This document shows positions 29,402 to 37,992 of a stretch of DNA of 64,000 nucleotides, piece after piece. The notes below the pieces were generated by a model, which worked only from the letters and a program-made list of their open reading frames with translations, did not search any database and was not told where the DNA came from. The stretch spans positions 62,001 through 126,000 of the forward strand of contig NZ_QFWQ01000003.1 of the NCBI RefSeq assembly GCF_003335105.1, read 5' to 3'. The stretch is from Rhodanobacter denitrificans. GTDB taxonomy: Bacteria > Pseudomonadota > Gammaproteobacteria > Xanthomonadales > Rhodanobacteraceae. Position numbers and translations under genes: made by a program. Numbering within the stretch: position 1 is the first letter of the stretch; each line of letters begins with the position of its first letter.

Positions 29402-29927
29402 CGACGGTGCGAATGCGGGCGAAGCGGCCATCCAGAACCAGTTCCGTGCGCTGCTTGATGTCCTTCGCATCGTAGTGGCTTCCGCTGCCGGCGTGGACCA
29501 TCGGAAACGTCAGCGTCGCCTCGGTCACATAGTCCACGGCAAAGCAGAGATCGGAGGCCACCCGCGCGGTGGTCTCGCAACACTGCTCGGTGCGGATGCC
29601 GCTGATGATCACCCGGCCGATGCCGCGCTCGCGAAGCCACGACTCCAGGCTCGTGCCGGTAAACGCGTTGTGCACCTGCTTGTGGAACACCACGTCGTGC
29701 GCGTCCGGCACCCACGCCATCGGCTTCACCAGGCCCGACGCCGCGGTGAAATGCGCATCGCCGTCCTCGTGCAGGATGCGCACCACCGGCCAGCCGCGCG
29801 CGGCTGCCGCATCGATCAGCTTCAACAAGTTCTCGCGGAACACCGGCACGTCGTCCTCACGCCAGTACGGCGCACGCAGGAACGACTGCTGCACATCGAT
29901 GACCAACAAGGCGGGGGTATCAGGCAT
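29379..29927 (-). CDS. Isochorismatase-like cysteine hydrolase
   Basis: A 182-residue hydrolase with the full catalytic triad of the family: D11 (LVIDVQQSF), K83 (VVFHKQVHNAF) and C116 (SGIRTEQCCETT, the TxxC-xxxT form). Members hydrolyse amide, nitrile or vinyl-ether bonds; nicotinamidase and isochorismatase are relatives, but the substrate cannot be assigned. It is co-transcribed with the GlxA-type regulator, which probably controls it. Confidence 0.87.
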   Translation of the reverse strand: MPDTPALLVIDVQQSFLRAPYWREDDVPVFRENLLKLIDAAAARGWPVVRILHEDGDAHFTAASGLVKPMAWVPDAHDVVFHKQVHNAFTGTSLESWLRERGIGRVIISGIRTEQCCETTARVASDLCFAVDYVTEATLTFPMVHAGSGSHYDAKDIKQRTELVLDGRFARIRTVDEVLADH

Positions 29928-30266
29928 GGGGCGACTCCATGGTTGAGGGAGCCGTCACTTTAGGCAGCCGGCCAACCGCCAGCGAGCACCATGCCGGACC
30001 GTGAGCGGACCGATCCGGCCACGTTCGCCGCCCCGGCGCAGGAGCTTCGACGCGGGTCCAATGAATGCTCCGGTCTGTTCGCGGCCAGACCGATCAACGC
30101 AGGCCAGCCGCGAGCGATGGCAGCGGGAAAGAGAAAGGCGCCGTAGTGATACGGCGCCGTTCTTCTTCATCCCGGATCAGTGAAACCGCTGACGGCCTAG
30201 ATGCCGTCCGCGGCCGGCAACGTCAGCTCGGCGCGTTGCTGGCTCAGCGGTGGATGTGCCGGCGGC
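29928..30266. other. 339-bp stretch without a gene, contains one hairpin
   Basis: No convincing coding frame. The only structure is the hairpin at 30137-30158. The remainder would hold the promoter of the hydrolase/GlxA pair, but I see no clear -35/-10. Confidence 0.55.
30137..30158 (-). terminator. Terminator-like hairpin after the 360-aa gene
   Basis: GGCGCCGTA (30137-30145) and TACGGCGCC (30150-30158), a perfect 9-bp stem with loop GTGA. On the minus strand it is followed by TTTCTCTTTCC. It lies downstream of the minus-strand gene ending at 30267 and shares its core with 28371-28398. Confidence 0.75.
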
Positions 30267-31349
30267 TCAGCCGAACGTGGCGTAGGTCGGTGCGGGCGGC
30301 GCTACGAGGGCACCAGGTCGCCGGCCGCCCACGAACATGTGCAGGCGGCCGCCGATCACGGCGACGACCGGGCGCTCCGACAGGCGCATCGTGGCGGAAG
30401 CCGCCGGTGACTTGGCCAGGCCGACCTGGTGTTCGGCGCGCATCCGTGCCGACTTGGCGGCGAACCAGGCCTTGGGCCCGGCCAGCAGGACGCACGAGGC
30501 GGATTCGGCCTGCCGCGAGTTCTCGATGGTCCGGCAAAGGTGCGCCAGGTGGTACTCGTTGAAGATGTCACCCAGCGCGGCGGACTGGAATGGCGAGGCG
30601 ACGTACTCGTCCAGCAGGTTGCCCAGCACGGCGACCGCGCGCAACGCGATCCGGCGGTTCACGCCGTCCATGTGCGAGCTGCCGCCCGAAGCCTCCCAGA
30701 TGGCGTCGAGGGCATTCACCAGCATCCGGAACTCCGCCTGGTTGAGCGGGCGCCGCTCCAGCGGCGTGTGGCGGCGATCGACCAGCCATGCCTGGTCGGC
30801 TGCCGGCAGCGCATGCGAACGCCGTGCGACGCGGGCCCGCGCCTCCTTCATCGACAGCTCGTCGGTAGCCGCCAGCCGCAGCGCGAGCGCTTCGCGGGTC
30901 AATGGCTGGGTGCGTGCGCTGCCATCCGTGCGATACCAGCGGCGGTACTCCAGCGTGGCCGGGTGGAACATGCGGCGCGGCGGCCGCACCGTGGCGCGCG
31001 CCTCGGCGGCGTAGTCGAGCGAGGGAGCCATCGGCCGCAGGCCGGCGGCGTGGGCAGCCAGCACGCGGTCCAGCAGGACTTCGGCAAGCGTCAGGTGCGG
31101 GTGGGAGACCGCTCGACCATCATCCCCGTCCACCGACGGAAAGTAGACGAAGCGGACGCGTGCCGCCGCATGTAACCGGTGGCCCACTTTCGCGCCATGG
31201 CAACCCTGCCCGGCCACGCGGTGGCCGATCGGCAGGGCACGGTGCGCCGTGGGCAGGTCACCCAGCAGGGCATCGACGGGGGGAAGGGAAACAGCAACCG
31301 ACCGGGCCGTGGCGGCCTCTTCTATATGCGCACTTGCTGCTATCGACAC
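30267..31349 (-). CDS. Uncharacterised 360-residue protein
   Basis: I do not recognise a family. The frame begins with GTG preceded by GAAGGT at 6 nt. The composition is protein-like throughout and rich in Ala and Arg, with no signal peptide and no membrane helix. The central part is basic (RRWYRTDG, ARARVARRSHALP), and a helical-looking region follows (QAEFRMLVNALDAIWEASGG, ALRAVAVLGNLLDEYV). The C-terminal portion VVAVIGGRLHMFVGGRRPG is beta-like. It stands alone between the hydrolase and the SDR gene, with a hairpin after its stop. It may be a lineage-specific cytoplasmic protein; the coding call itself is moderately secure. Confidence 0.6.
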   Translation of the reverse strand: MSIAASAHIEEAATARSVAVSLPPVDALLGDLPTAHRALPIGHRVAGQGCHGAKVGHRLHAAARVRFVYFPSVDGDDGRAVSHPHLTLAEVLLDRVLAAHAAGLRPMAPSLDYAAEARATVRPPRRMFHPATLEYRRWYRTDGSARTQPLTREALALRLAATDELSMKEARARVARRSHALPAADQAWLVDRRHTPLERRPLNQAEFRMLVNALDAIWEASGGSSHMDGVNRRIALRAVAVLGNLLDEYVASPFQSAALGDIFNEYHLAHLCRTIENSRQAESASCVLLAGPKAWFAAKSARMRAEHQVGLAKSPAASATMRLSERPVVAVIGGRLHMFVGGRRPGALVAPPAPTYATFG

Positions 31350-31589
31350 GCGGGGACCTTCGTTGCTGTGGGCAGCCTGACGCTCGATCCTGCCAGCGCC
31401 GTACTCTGCCCGGGTACCACTACCGCCCAGCCCAGGCGGTTACGGTGTTAGTTCAGCATTAGTCATGCCATCGAAGTGTGCGCAATATCCCAATTCCAAA
31501 AATCCGTTTCTGCTTGGTGACCCGGCAAAGGCTATGACCCCCACCGCAGCGATCCCCGAAAACCAGTTCAAAACAGGCAAAATAGGCGG

Positions 31590-33182
31590 TTGGCGACGCC
31601 TCGCCCCATCACGACGGATCCCTCCTTGACCATCAAGCCCGGCCCCCTGCCCTCGCCCGACGACGCGGATACCGATCTGCTGGAGCGCCTGCGCGCCGCG
31701 GCGACGCTGCTGGAATCGGTGGCGGCCGACCGGCAACTGCTGGACCGGCTGCCGGCCGGGGATCGCCAGCGCCTGCACCAGGCGGTGGCGCAGGTCTACC
31801 ACCCCGACCCGGTGGCGCGCCGGATCAAGCTGAAGGCCGCCGACAAGGCACGCCACGCCTCGAAGGTGGAGGCCGAAGAAACCGTGCTGAACCAGACCGG
31901 CATCCGCACCTTGCGCCGCAGGCCGGTGTTCACCACGCCGAACGTGTTCGTGCCGGAGGGCTTCCTGCCGCACGATGTCCCGCCCCAGGCCGATGCCGCG
32001 CAGCCGCGCGAGTCGGTCGAACCGAAGCATTGCTACGTATGCAAGCAGAAATACGCGGCGATCCACTTCTTCTACGACCAGTTGTGCCCGGATTGCGCCG
32101 CGTTCAACTACGCCAAGCGCGGCGAGCTGGCCGACCTGAGCGGTCGCGTGGCGCTGCTCACCGGCGGCCGCGTGAAGATCGGCTACCAGGCCGGGCTGAA
32201 GCTGCTGCGCGCCGGCGCCGAGCTGATCGTCACCACCCGTTTCCCGCGCGACTCGGCGGCGCGCTACGCGGAAGAGCCCGACTTTGCCGACTGGGGCCAC
32301 CGGTTGCAGGTCTACGGCCTCGACCTGCGCCACACGCCGAGCGTCGAAGCGTTCTGCCAGGAGCTGGTAGCGACCCGGCCGCGGCTGGACTTCATCATCA
32401 ACAACGCCTGCCAGACCGTGCGCCGGCCGCCGGAGTTCTACGCGCACATGATGGAAGGCGAGACCGCCGCGCTGCACGAGCTGCCCGAGCACGTGCGCCG
32501 GCTCGTCGGCCATTACGAAGGCCTGCGCGGCTCGAACATCCTGCCCGAGACCGGCGCCGCGACGAACCTGCCGGGCCTGACCCGCGCCGCCGAGCTGTCC
32601 CAGCTGCCGCTGCTGCCGGAGGAACTGCTGGCACAGAGCCACCTGTTCCCCGAAGGCCGGCTGGACCAGGACCTGCAGCAGGTAGACCTGCGCCAGCGCA
32701 ATTCGTGGCGGCTGCTGATGGCCGAAGTGCCGTCGGTGGAATTGCTGGAGGTGCAGCTGGTGAACGCGATCGCGCCGTTCATCATCAACGCACGGCTGAA
32801 GCCGCTGATGCTGCGCACCGGCGAGCGCGACAAGCACATCGTCAATGTGTCGGCGATGGAAGGCCAGTTCTACCGCAGCTTCAAGACCACCCGCCATCCG
32901 CACACCAACATGGCCAAGGCCGCGCTGAACATGATGACGCGCACCTCGGCCACCGATTACCACAACGACGGCATCCACATGAACAGCGTCGACACCGGCT
33001 GGGTGACCGACGAGGACCCGGCCGAGCTGGCCGCGAGGAAGGTGCTGGAGGAACGCTTCCACCCGCCGCTGGACATCGTCGACGGCGCCGCCCGCATCGT
33101 CGACCCGATCATCCACGGCATCAACACCGGCGAGCACGTGTGGGGCCAGTTCCTGAAGGACTACCGGCCGACCGACTGGTAG
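31590..33182 (+). CDS. Atypical SDR-family protein with N-terminal extension and Cys4 motif
   Basis: A 530-residue protein. Residues 1-145 are a helical extension of unknown role; residues 148-169 carry CYVC and CPDC, a likely zinc ribbon; residues ~184-520 are a short-chain dehydrogenase/reductase fold. The glycine motif is TGGRVKIGYQ (191-200), near the usual TGxxxGIG; LDFIINNACQT is the NNAG element. The catalytic region VSAMEGQFYRS keeps the Ser, but the YxxxK motif reads TNMAK, so the Tyr is replaced by Thr. About 70 residues are inserted after the NNAG element. Classical SDR chemistry is therefore doubtful. No ATG is available at the start; TTG 31590 or TTG 31626 may be used. It is solitary, 127 bp before the pirin gene. 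Confidence 0.8.
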   Translation: MATPRPITTDPSLTIKPGPLPSPDDADTDLLERLRAAATLLESVAADRQLLDRLPAGDRQRLHQAVAQVYHPDPVARRIKLKAADKARHASKVEAEETVLNQTGIRTLRRRPVFTTPNVFVPEGFLPHDVPPQADAAQPRESVEPKHCYVCKQKYAAIHFFYDQLCPDCAAFNYAKRGELADLSGRVALLTGGRVKIGYQAGLKLLRAGAELIVTTRFPRDSAARYAEEPDFADWGHRLQVYGLDLRHTPSVEAFCQELVATRPRLDFIINNACQTVRRPPEFYAHMMEGETAALHELPEHVRRLVGHYEGLRGSNILPETGAATNLPGLTRAAELSQLPLLPEELLAQSHLFPEGRLDQDLQQVDLRQRNSWRLLMAEVPSVELLEVQLVNAIAPFIINARLKPLMLRTGERDKHIVNVSAMEGQFYRSFKTTRHPHTNMAKAALNMMTRTSATDYHNDGIHMNSVDTGWVTDEDPAELAARKVLEERFHPPLDIVDGAARIVDPIIHGINTGEHVWGQFLKDYRPTDW

Positions 33183-33308
33183 GCGGCCGGCCGGCGGCGT
33201 TCGGCGGCGGCGACAATCCGTTTCCTTCGCGCCCGTTTCAGGCGGGAACGCCTACCCTTATGTTGCATCGGCGCCATGCTGGCGCAGTGAACATCGAGGA
33301 GTACCGCC

Positions 33309-34010
33309 GTGATTGAACGCAGACCTTTCGCCAGCCTGGGTGGGGCGAACCATGGCTGGCTCGACGCCAAGCATCATTTCTCGTTCGCCAGCTACCACGA
33401 CGCCAAGCGCATGGGCTGGGGCGCGCTGCGCGTGTGGAACGACGACACCATCGCGCCGCAGACCGGCTTCCCGCCGCATCCGCACGCGGACATGGAGATC
33501 ATCACCTACGTGCGCGAAGGCGCGATCAGCCACAAGGACAGCCTGGGCAACGAGGGCCGCACCGAGGCCGGCGACGTGCAGGTGATGAGCGCGGGCAGCG
33601 GCATCACCCACGCCGAGTACAACCTGGAGAACGTGACCACGCGCATCTTCCAGATCTGGATCATCCCCGACGAGAACGGCAAACCGCCGTCGTGGGGTGC
33701 GCGACCGTTTCCCAAGGGGGATCGTTCCGGCCGTTTCGTGGCGCTGGCCAGCGGCTTCAAGGAGGACACCGAGGCGTTGCCGCTGCGCACCGACGCGCGC
33801 GTGCTGGGCGCCACGCTCAAGGCCGGTGAAAGCACCGGGTACGCGCTGGGCCCCGGTCGGTACGCCTACCTGGTGCCGGCCACCGGCAAGGTGGACCTCA
33901 ACGGCGTGAAGCTGGACGCCCGCGACGGCGCCGCGATCCGCAACGAATCGACGCTGCGCATCACCGCGATCGACGATGCCGAGCTGGTGCTGGTCGACAC
34001 GGCGCCCTAG
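33309..34010 (+). CDS. Pirin family protein (YhhW-like)
   Basis: A 233-residue bicupin. The metal site is visible as PPHPHADMEIITYVREG (two His and Glu) and a following His in GITHAEYN. This is the YhhW/quercetinase-like branch of the pirins; the family is best known as a metal-dependent dioxygenase or redox sensor. The GTG start is preceded by GAGGAG at 7 nt. It probably stands as a single unit, closed by the hairpin at 34018-34045. Confidence 0.9.
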   Translation: MIERRPFASLGGANHGWLDAKHHFSFASYHDAKRMGWGALRVWNDDTIAPQTGFPPHPHADMEIITYVREGAISHKDSLGNEGRTEAGDVQVMSAGSGITHAEYNLENVTTRIFQIWIIPDENGKPPSWGARPFPKGDRSGRFVALASGFKEDTEALPLRTDARVLGATLKAGESTGYALGPGRYAYLVPATGKVDLNGVKLDARDGAAIRNESTLRITAIDDAELVLVDTAP

Positions 34011-34017
34011 CAGAATA

Positions 34018-34045
34018 TCGAAAAAGTCCTTCTGCACTTTTTCGA
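34018..34045 (+). terminator. Intrinsic terminator-like hairpin after pirin gene
   Basis: TCGAAAAAGT (34018-34027) and ACTTTTTCGA (34036-34045) form a perfect 10-bp stem with an 8-nt loop. It lies between the convergent pirin and GH92 genes and could work in both directions; there is no long T-run beyond the stem. Confidence 0.7.
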
Positions 34046-34091
34046 CGCGCCGGGTCCGGTACACGTCCGGACTCGGCTACGTCATGTCAGG

Positions 34092-36512
34092 CTAGCCGGC
34101 AGCCTTGCCGAACGACGGCGGCCGATCCGCCGCGGCCGCGCCGAATTGCAGGTTCGGCGTACTGCCCATCTGGAACACCAGGGTGCCGCCCCCAGCCAGC
34201 TCGGCATGGCTGATCCAGCTGCGGCTCCATGGGCGGCCGTTCCAGCTGACCGACTGGATGTACGGGTTGCCGGGCCCGTTGCCCGGCGCCAGGACCGTCA
34301 GCTTGCGTCCGGTGCCCAGCTCGATCTCCGCGTGATCGACCAGCGGGCTGCCGAACACGTAGTTCGCGCTGACCGGATCGACCGCGTACAGGCCCAGCGC
34401 GCTGATCACGTACCAGGCGCTCATCTGGCCGCAGTCCTCGTTGCCGGCAAGTCCGTCCGGCTGCGCCTCGTACATGGTTTCCAGCAGCGAGCGTACCCGC
34501 GCCTGCGTCTTGTGGTGCGAACCGGTATACGCATACAGGTAGGCCACGTGATGGCTGGGTTCGTTGCCGTGCGCGTACTGGCCGACCATGCCGGCGATGT
34601 CCGGCGGCGCGTCGGCCGGCAGCGCCGAGCTGGTGCTGAACAGCGCATCCAGCTTGTGTTCGAACGCCCGCTCGCCGCCAAACAGCTTCATGTAATCGTA
34701 CAGGTCGTGCTGGTTGAGGAAGCTTGCCTGCCACGCGTTCGACTCGGTGAAGTCGCGCCACTTCGCGGCATGGCCCATGCCGCGAGGATCGAACGGTTCC
34801 AGCCAGTGGCCGTCGCTCGCGCGCGGTCGCACAAAGCCGAGCTTGCGGTCGAATACGTGCCGGTAATTGCGCGAGCGGTGGCGTAGCCGGGTGGCATCGG
34901 CGTGCGCGCCGGCGGCCGCGGCAAGATGCGCGACGGCCCAGTCGTCGTAGGCGTATTCGAGGGTCTTGCTGACCGCCTCGCCTTCCTTGTCGCTGGGGAT
35001 GTAGCCGAGCCTGCGGTAGTACGGCAGGCCGCGGTAATCGTCATCCATGGCGCGCTTGCGAAACAGCGGCCACGCCGCCGCGTAGTCGATGCCGGTGAAG
35101 CCTTTCGCCTGCGCCTCGGCCACCACCACGGCGGAGTGGTAACCGATCATGCAGCCGGTTTCCACGCCCTGCAGCGGCCATACCGGCGGGCCGTCGGGGC
35201 TTTCGCCGGCCATCCGCACCAGGCCGTTGACCAGGTCCGGCACGCGCTCGGGCTGGTACAGGGTGAGCAGCGGATGCTGCGCCCGGTAGGTGTCCCACAG
35301 CGAGTAGGTGCTGTAGTTGCTGGCACCCTCTGGCAACTGGTGCACGGCCAGGTCCATGCCGCGATAGCGGCCGTCGACGTCGCTGAACAGGGTCGGCGCG
35401 AGCATCGTGTGGTAGAGCGAGGTATAGAAGATGCGGCGGATATCCTCGGACACCGTGTCGATGAGGATGCGGCCGAGTTCGCGTTCCCATGACGCGGCGG
35501 CGGCCTGGCGCACCGGCTCGAAGTCCCAGCCGGGTATTTCCGCATCGAGATTGCGCAGTGCACCGGCGACGTCGACCCCGGAAATGCCGACCTTGACCAG
35601 CAGCGGCGCAGCGGCGATCTCCGCGACGTGCAGCGCGGCCTTCAGGTGCGTGCCGCGCGCCTCGCGGGTGCCCGCAGGGAGCGGCGCATCCTCGCTGTAC
35701 AAGGTGGCCTGGGCGATGGGGCGCGACAGCCTCATCGCGAAATGGATGTGTCGGCCGCCAGCCCACTGGTGCACGCGGCGCTCGCCGACCAGGGTGTCGT
35801 TGCCGACCAGCTTCAGCTGCGCATCGCTGACCTTGCACGGCACCGTGGCGTCATCGTGGTAGCCGTGCGCGAGGTCGACCAGTAGGTGGCCACCGCCCTC
35901 GCCCCGGAACGTGTAGCGGTGCAGTCCTGCCCGCAACGTCGCGGTCAGCTCGGCAAGGATGTCGTGGTCTTTGAGGTGCACCCGGTAGTAGCCCGGCTGC
36001 GCCTGCTCATGGTCGTAACGTGAGCGGTAGCCCGGCCCGGGCTGCGCCACGCTGCCGGCGGGAAGCCCGATGCCGGCGGCGCCGTCGTGGCGCGAACGGT
36101 AGTTCAGTTCCGGCAGGCCGCGGCTGCCGGGCTGCAGCAGCACCGGGCCCTGCGCCGGCATCACCAGCACGTCGAGCATGTCGCTGGCGCCGGTGCCGCT
36201 CAGATGCGTGTGCGAAAAACCCATGATCGAGCCGTCGCCCTGGTGATAGCCCGAGCAGGCATCCCAGCCCGCATCATGGGTATCGGGGCTGAGCTGCACC
36301 ATGCCGAACGGCAGCGTGGCGCCCGGATAGACGTGGCCGTGGCCACCGGTGCCGATGAAGACATCGACGTGTCGGGCAAAGCCGTCGGGCTCCGGTGCCG
36401 GCGACGGCGCCTCGCCGTGGCGGGGCGCCGCGGACGCCGCCAGCGGTTCGAGGCGACTGCCGAGCAGGCTCAATGCGGCAGCGCCCTGCAGGAAACGTCT
36501 GCGTGTCACCAT
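34092..36512 (-). CDS. GH92 family alpha-mannosidase, exported
   Basis: An 806-residue enzyme. It has a Tat-type signal (MVTRRRFLQGAAALSLLG) and the GH92 signature from residue ~45: VDVFIGTGGHGHVYPGATLPFGMVQ-type opening, SGYHQGDGSIMGFSHTHLSGTG, then the barrel motifs YSLWDTYRAQHP and GNEDCGQMSAWYVISALGLY. GH92 enzymes are calcium-dependent exo-alpha-mannosidases, mostly alpha-1,2 and also alpha-1,3. It is the last gene of a GH2-GH125-GH92 operon, 40 bp after GH125. Linkage specificity is not predictable from the sequence alone. Confidence 0.93.
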   Translation of the reverse strand: MVTRRRFLQGAAALSLLGSRLEPLAASAAPRHGEAPSPAPEPDGFARHVDVFIGTGGHGHVYPGATLPFGMVQLSPDTHDAGWDACSGYHQGDGSIMGFSHTHLSGTGASDMLDVLVMPAQGPVLLQPGSRGLPELNYRSRHDGAAGIGLPAGSVAQPGPGYRSRYDHEQAQPGYYRVHLKDHDILAELTATLRAGLHRYTFRGEGGGHLLVDLAHGYHDDATVPCKVSDAQLKLVGNDTLVGERRVHQWAGGRHIHFAMRLSRPIAQATLYSEDAPLPAGTREARGTHLKAALHVAEIAAAPLLVKVGISGVDVAGALRNLDAEIPGWDFEPVRQAAAASWERELGRILIDTVSEDIRRIFYTSLYHTMLAPTLFSDVDGRYRGMDLAVHQLPEGASNYSTYSLWDTYRAQHPLLTLYQPERVPDLVNGLVRMAGESPDGPPVWPLQGVETGCMIGYHSAVVVAEAQAKGFTGIDYAAAWPLFRKRAMDDDYRGLPYYRRLGYIPSDKEGEAVSKTLEYAYDDWAVAHLAAAAGAHADATRLRHRSRNYRHVFDRKLGFVRPRASDGHWLEPFDPRGMGHAAKWRDFTESNAWQASFLNQHDLYDYMKLFGGERAFEHKLDALFSTSSALPADAPPDIAGMVGQYAHGNEPSHHVAYLYAYTGSHHKTQARVRSLLETMYEAQPDGLAGNEDCGQMSAWYVISALGLYAVDPVSANYVFGSPLVDHAEIELGTGRKLTVLAPGNGPGNPYIQSVSWNGRPWSRSWISHAELAGGGTLVFQMGSTPNLQFGAAAADRPPSFGKAAG

Positions 36513-36552
36513 GCTGCGTTCTCCGTTGCGTATTCGGGATGGCTGCGGGCCA

Positions 36553-37992
36553 TCATGCGCGCCGCAGCAGCTGCGGCCGCTGCGTCGCCAGTTGCACGAT
36601 CAGCTCGCCGAACAGGGTATTGGCCCAGGCGAACCACGCGCGGGTGAAGTGCGCCGGATCGTCCTGATCGAAGGCCTCGTGCATGAAGCCGGTGCCGGCG
36701 TGCGTGGTTTTGAGCCAGTGCAGGCATTGGCGGATCTCGCCGTCGTCGTCGCTGGTCAACCCGCGCATGATGATCGACATCGGCCAGATCATGCGCAGGC
36801 CCTGGTGCGGGCCGCCGATGCCCTGCGCCGCACGGCCGCGGAAGAAGTACGGATTGCGCGGGCTCCAGGCCAGTTCGCGGCTGCGCCGGTAGCGCGCGTC
36901 GTCGCTGCGGCAGCAGCCCAGGTAGGCCAGGCTCGACAACCCCGGCGCGTTGGCATCGTCCATGAACAGCTGGTTGCCGTAGCCGTCGACTTCGTAGGCC
37001 CAGAACTCGTTGCCGCGCTCGTCGCGCATCACGCCGAATTTCCGCAACGCCTGTTCGACCTCGTCGGCCAGTGCGGTGCACTGGGAAGCAAAGGCGCGGT
37101 CGCCGTGCACCGCCACCGCCAGTTCCGCCAGTTGTCGCAGCGAGCTCACCGCGAACAGGTTGCCGGGGATCGACAGCGGATAGATGCACGCATCGTCCGA
37201 TGGGCGGAACATCTCGTGGATCAGTCCGACGGGTCGGGTCGGATTGCCGTAGCCGCCGAGGAACTGGGTGTCGGTCGGGTTGGCCGAGGGCCGCTGGAAG
37301 TGGTACTGGCCCGGGCCATGCTTGCGCTGCTGCTCGCGGAAGGTCGCCAGCACCGCGTGCATCGCACCGCGCCAGTCGTCGTCGAACGGCTGCTGGTCGC
37401 CGGTGGCCTGCCAGTAGGCATGCGCCAGCCGGATCGGATAGCACAGCGAATCGATCTCCCATTTGCGCTCGGCCACGCCTGGATGCATGTCGGTGAGATC
37501 CTGCTGCGCCCACGACAACGGTGTCTTCGACTTCGGGTCGGGCAGGAACGCATTGGCATACGGATCGATCGAGATGCACAGCGCCTGCCGCCGGATCAAG
37601 CCGCGGAACAACCGGCGCAGTGGTTCGTCGTGTGTTGCCAGCGGCACATACGGCCATACCTGTGCGGAAGAATCGCGCAGCCACATCGCATCGATATCGC
37701 CGGTGACGATGAAGGTATCCGGCTTGCCGCGCAGGCTGCCAAGCTGCACCGTGGTGTCCAGCGTGTTCGGGTAGCAGTTCTCGAACAGCCAGGCCAGTTC
37801 CGGGTCGCCGATCTTCGCCTTGGTTCGGGCGATCAGCGCCTCCACCGCCGGGCTGACGAACCGGCGCTGGCCGGGCGGCGGCCGATGGCTCACATAGCGC
37901 GGTGCGGCCAGCGCCATCGGCACGCGCCCCAGCATCACGCCGCCGGCGGCGCCGGCCATCAACTTCAACAAGGAGCGGCGCGAGGTGATCAT
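36553..37992 (-). CDS. GH125 family exo-alpha-1,6-mannosidase, exported
   Basis: A 479-residue protein with a twin-arginine-like signal (SRRSLLKLMAGAAGG). The family motif GDIDAMWLRDSSAQVWPY contains the proposed general acid, with DPKSKTPLSWAQQDLT and WEIDSLCYPIRLAHAYW following. GH125 enzymes remove terminal alpha-1,6-mannose from N-glycans and yeast mannan cores. The ATG at 37992 overlaps the TGA of the GH2 gene (ATGA), showing coupling. A much longer in-frame opening to 38661 is antisense-free but lies within the GH2 gene and is not used. Confidence 0.92.
   Translation of the reverse strand: MITSRRSLLKLMAGAAGGVMLGRVPMALAAPRYVSHRPPPGQRRFVSPAVEALIARTKAKIGDPELAWLFENCYPNTLDTTVQLGSLRGKPDTFIVTGDIDAMWLRDSSAQVWPYVPLATHDEPLRRLFRGLIRRQALCISIDPYANAFLPDPKSKTPLSWAQQDLTDMHPGVAERKWEIDSLCYPIRLAHAYWQATGDQQPFDDDWRGAMHAVLATFREQQRKHGPGQYHFQRPSANPTDTQFLGGYGNPTRPVGLIHEMFRPSDDACIYPLSIPGNLFAVSSLRQLAELAVAVHGDRAFASQCTALADEVEQALRKFGVMRDERGNEFWAYEVDGYGNQLFMDDANAPGLSSLAYLGCCRSDDARYRRSRELAWSPRNPYFFRGRAAQGIGGPHQGLRMIWPMSIIMRGLTSDDDGEIRQCLHWLKTTHAGTGFMHEAFDQDDPAHFTRAWFAWANTLFGELIVQLATQRPQLLRRA

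Noticed and set aside
31440-33137. Minus-strand 565-aa frame opposite the SDR gene
   Set aside because: Repetitive Gln/His/Arg composition typical of antisense frames; the sense strand carries the SDR motifs.
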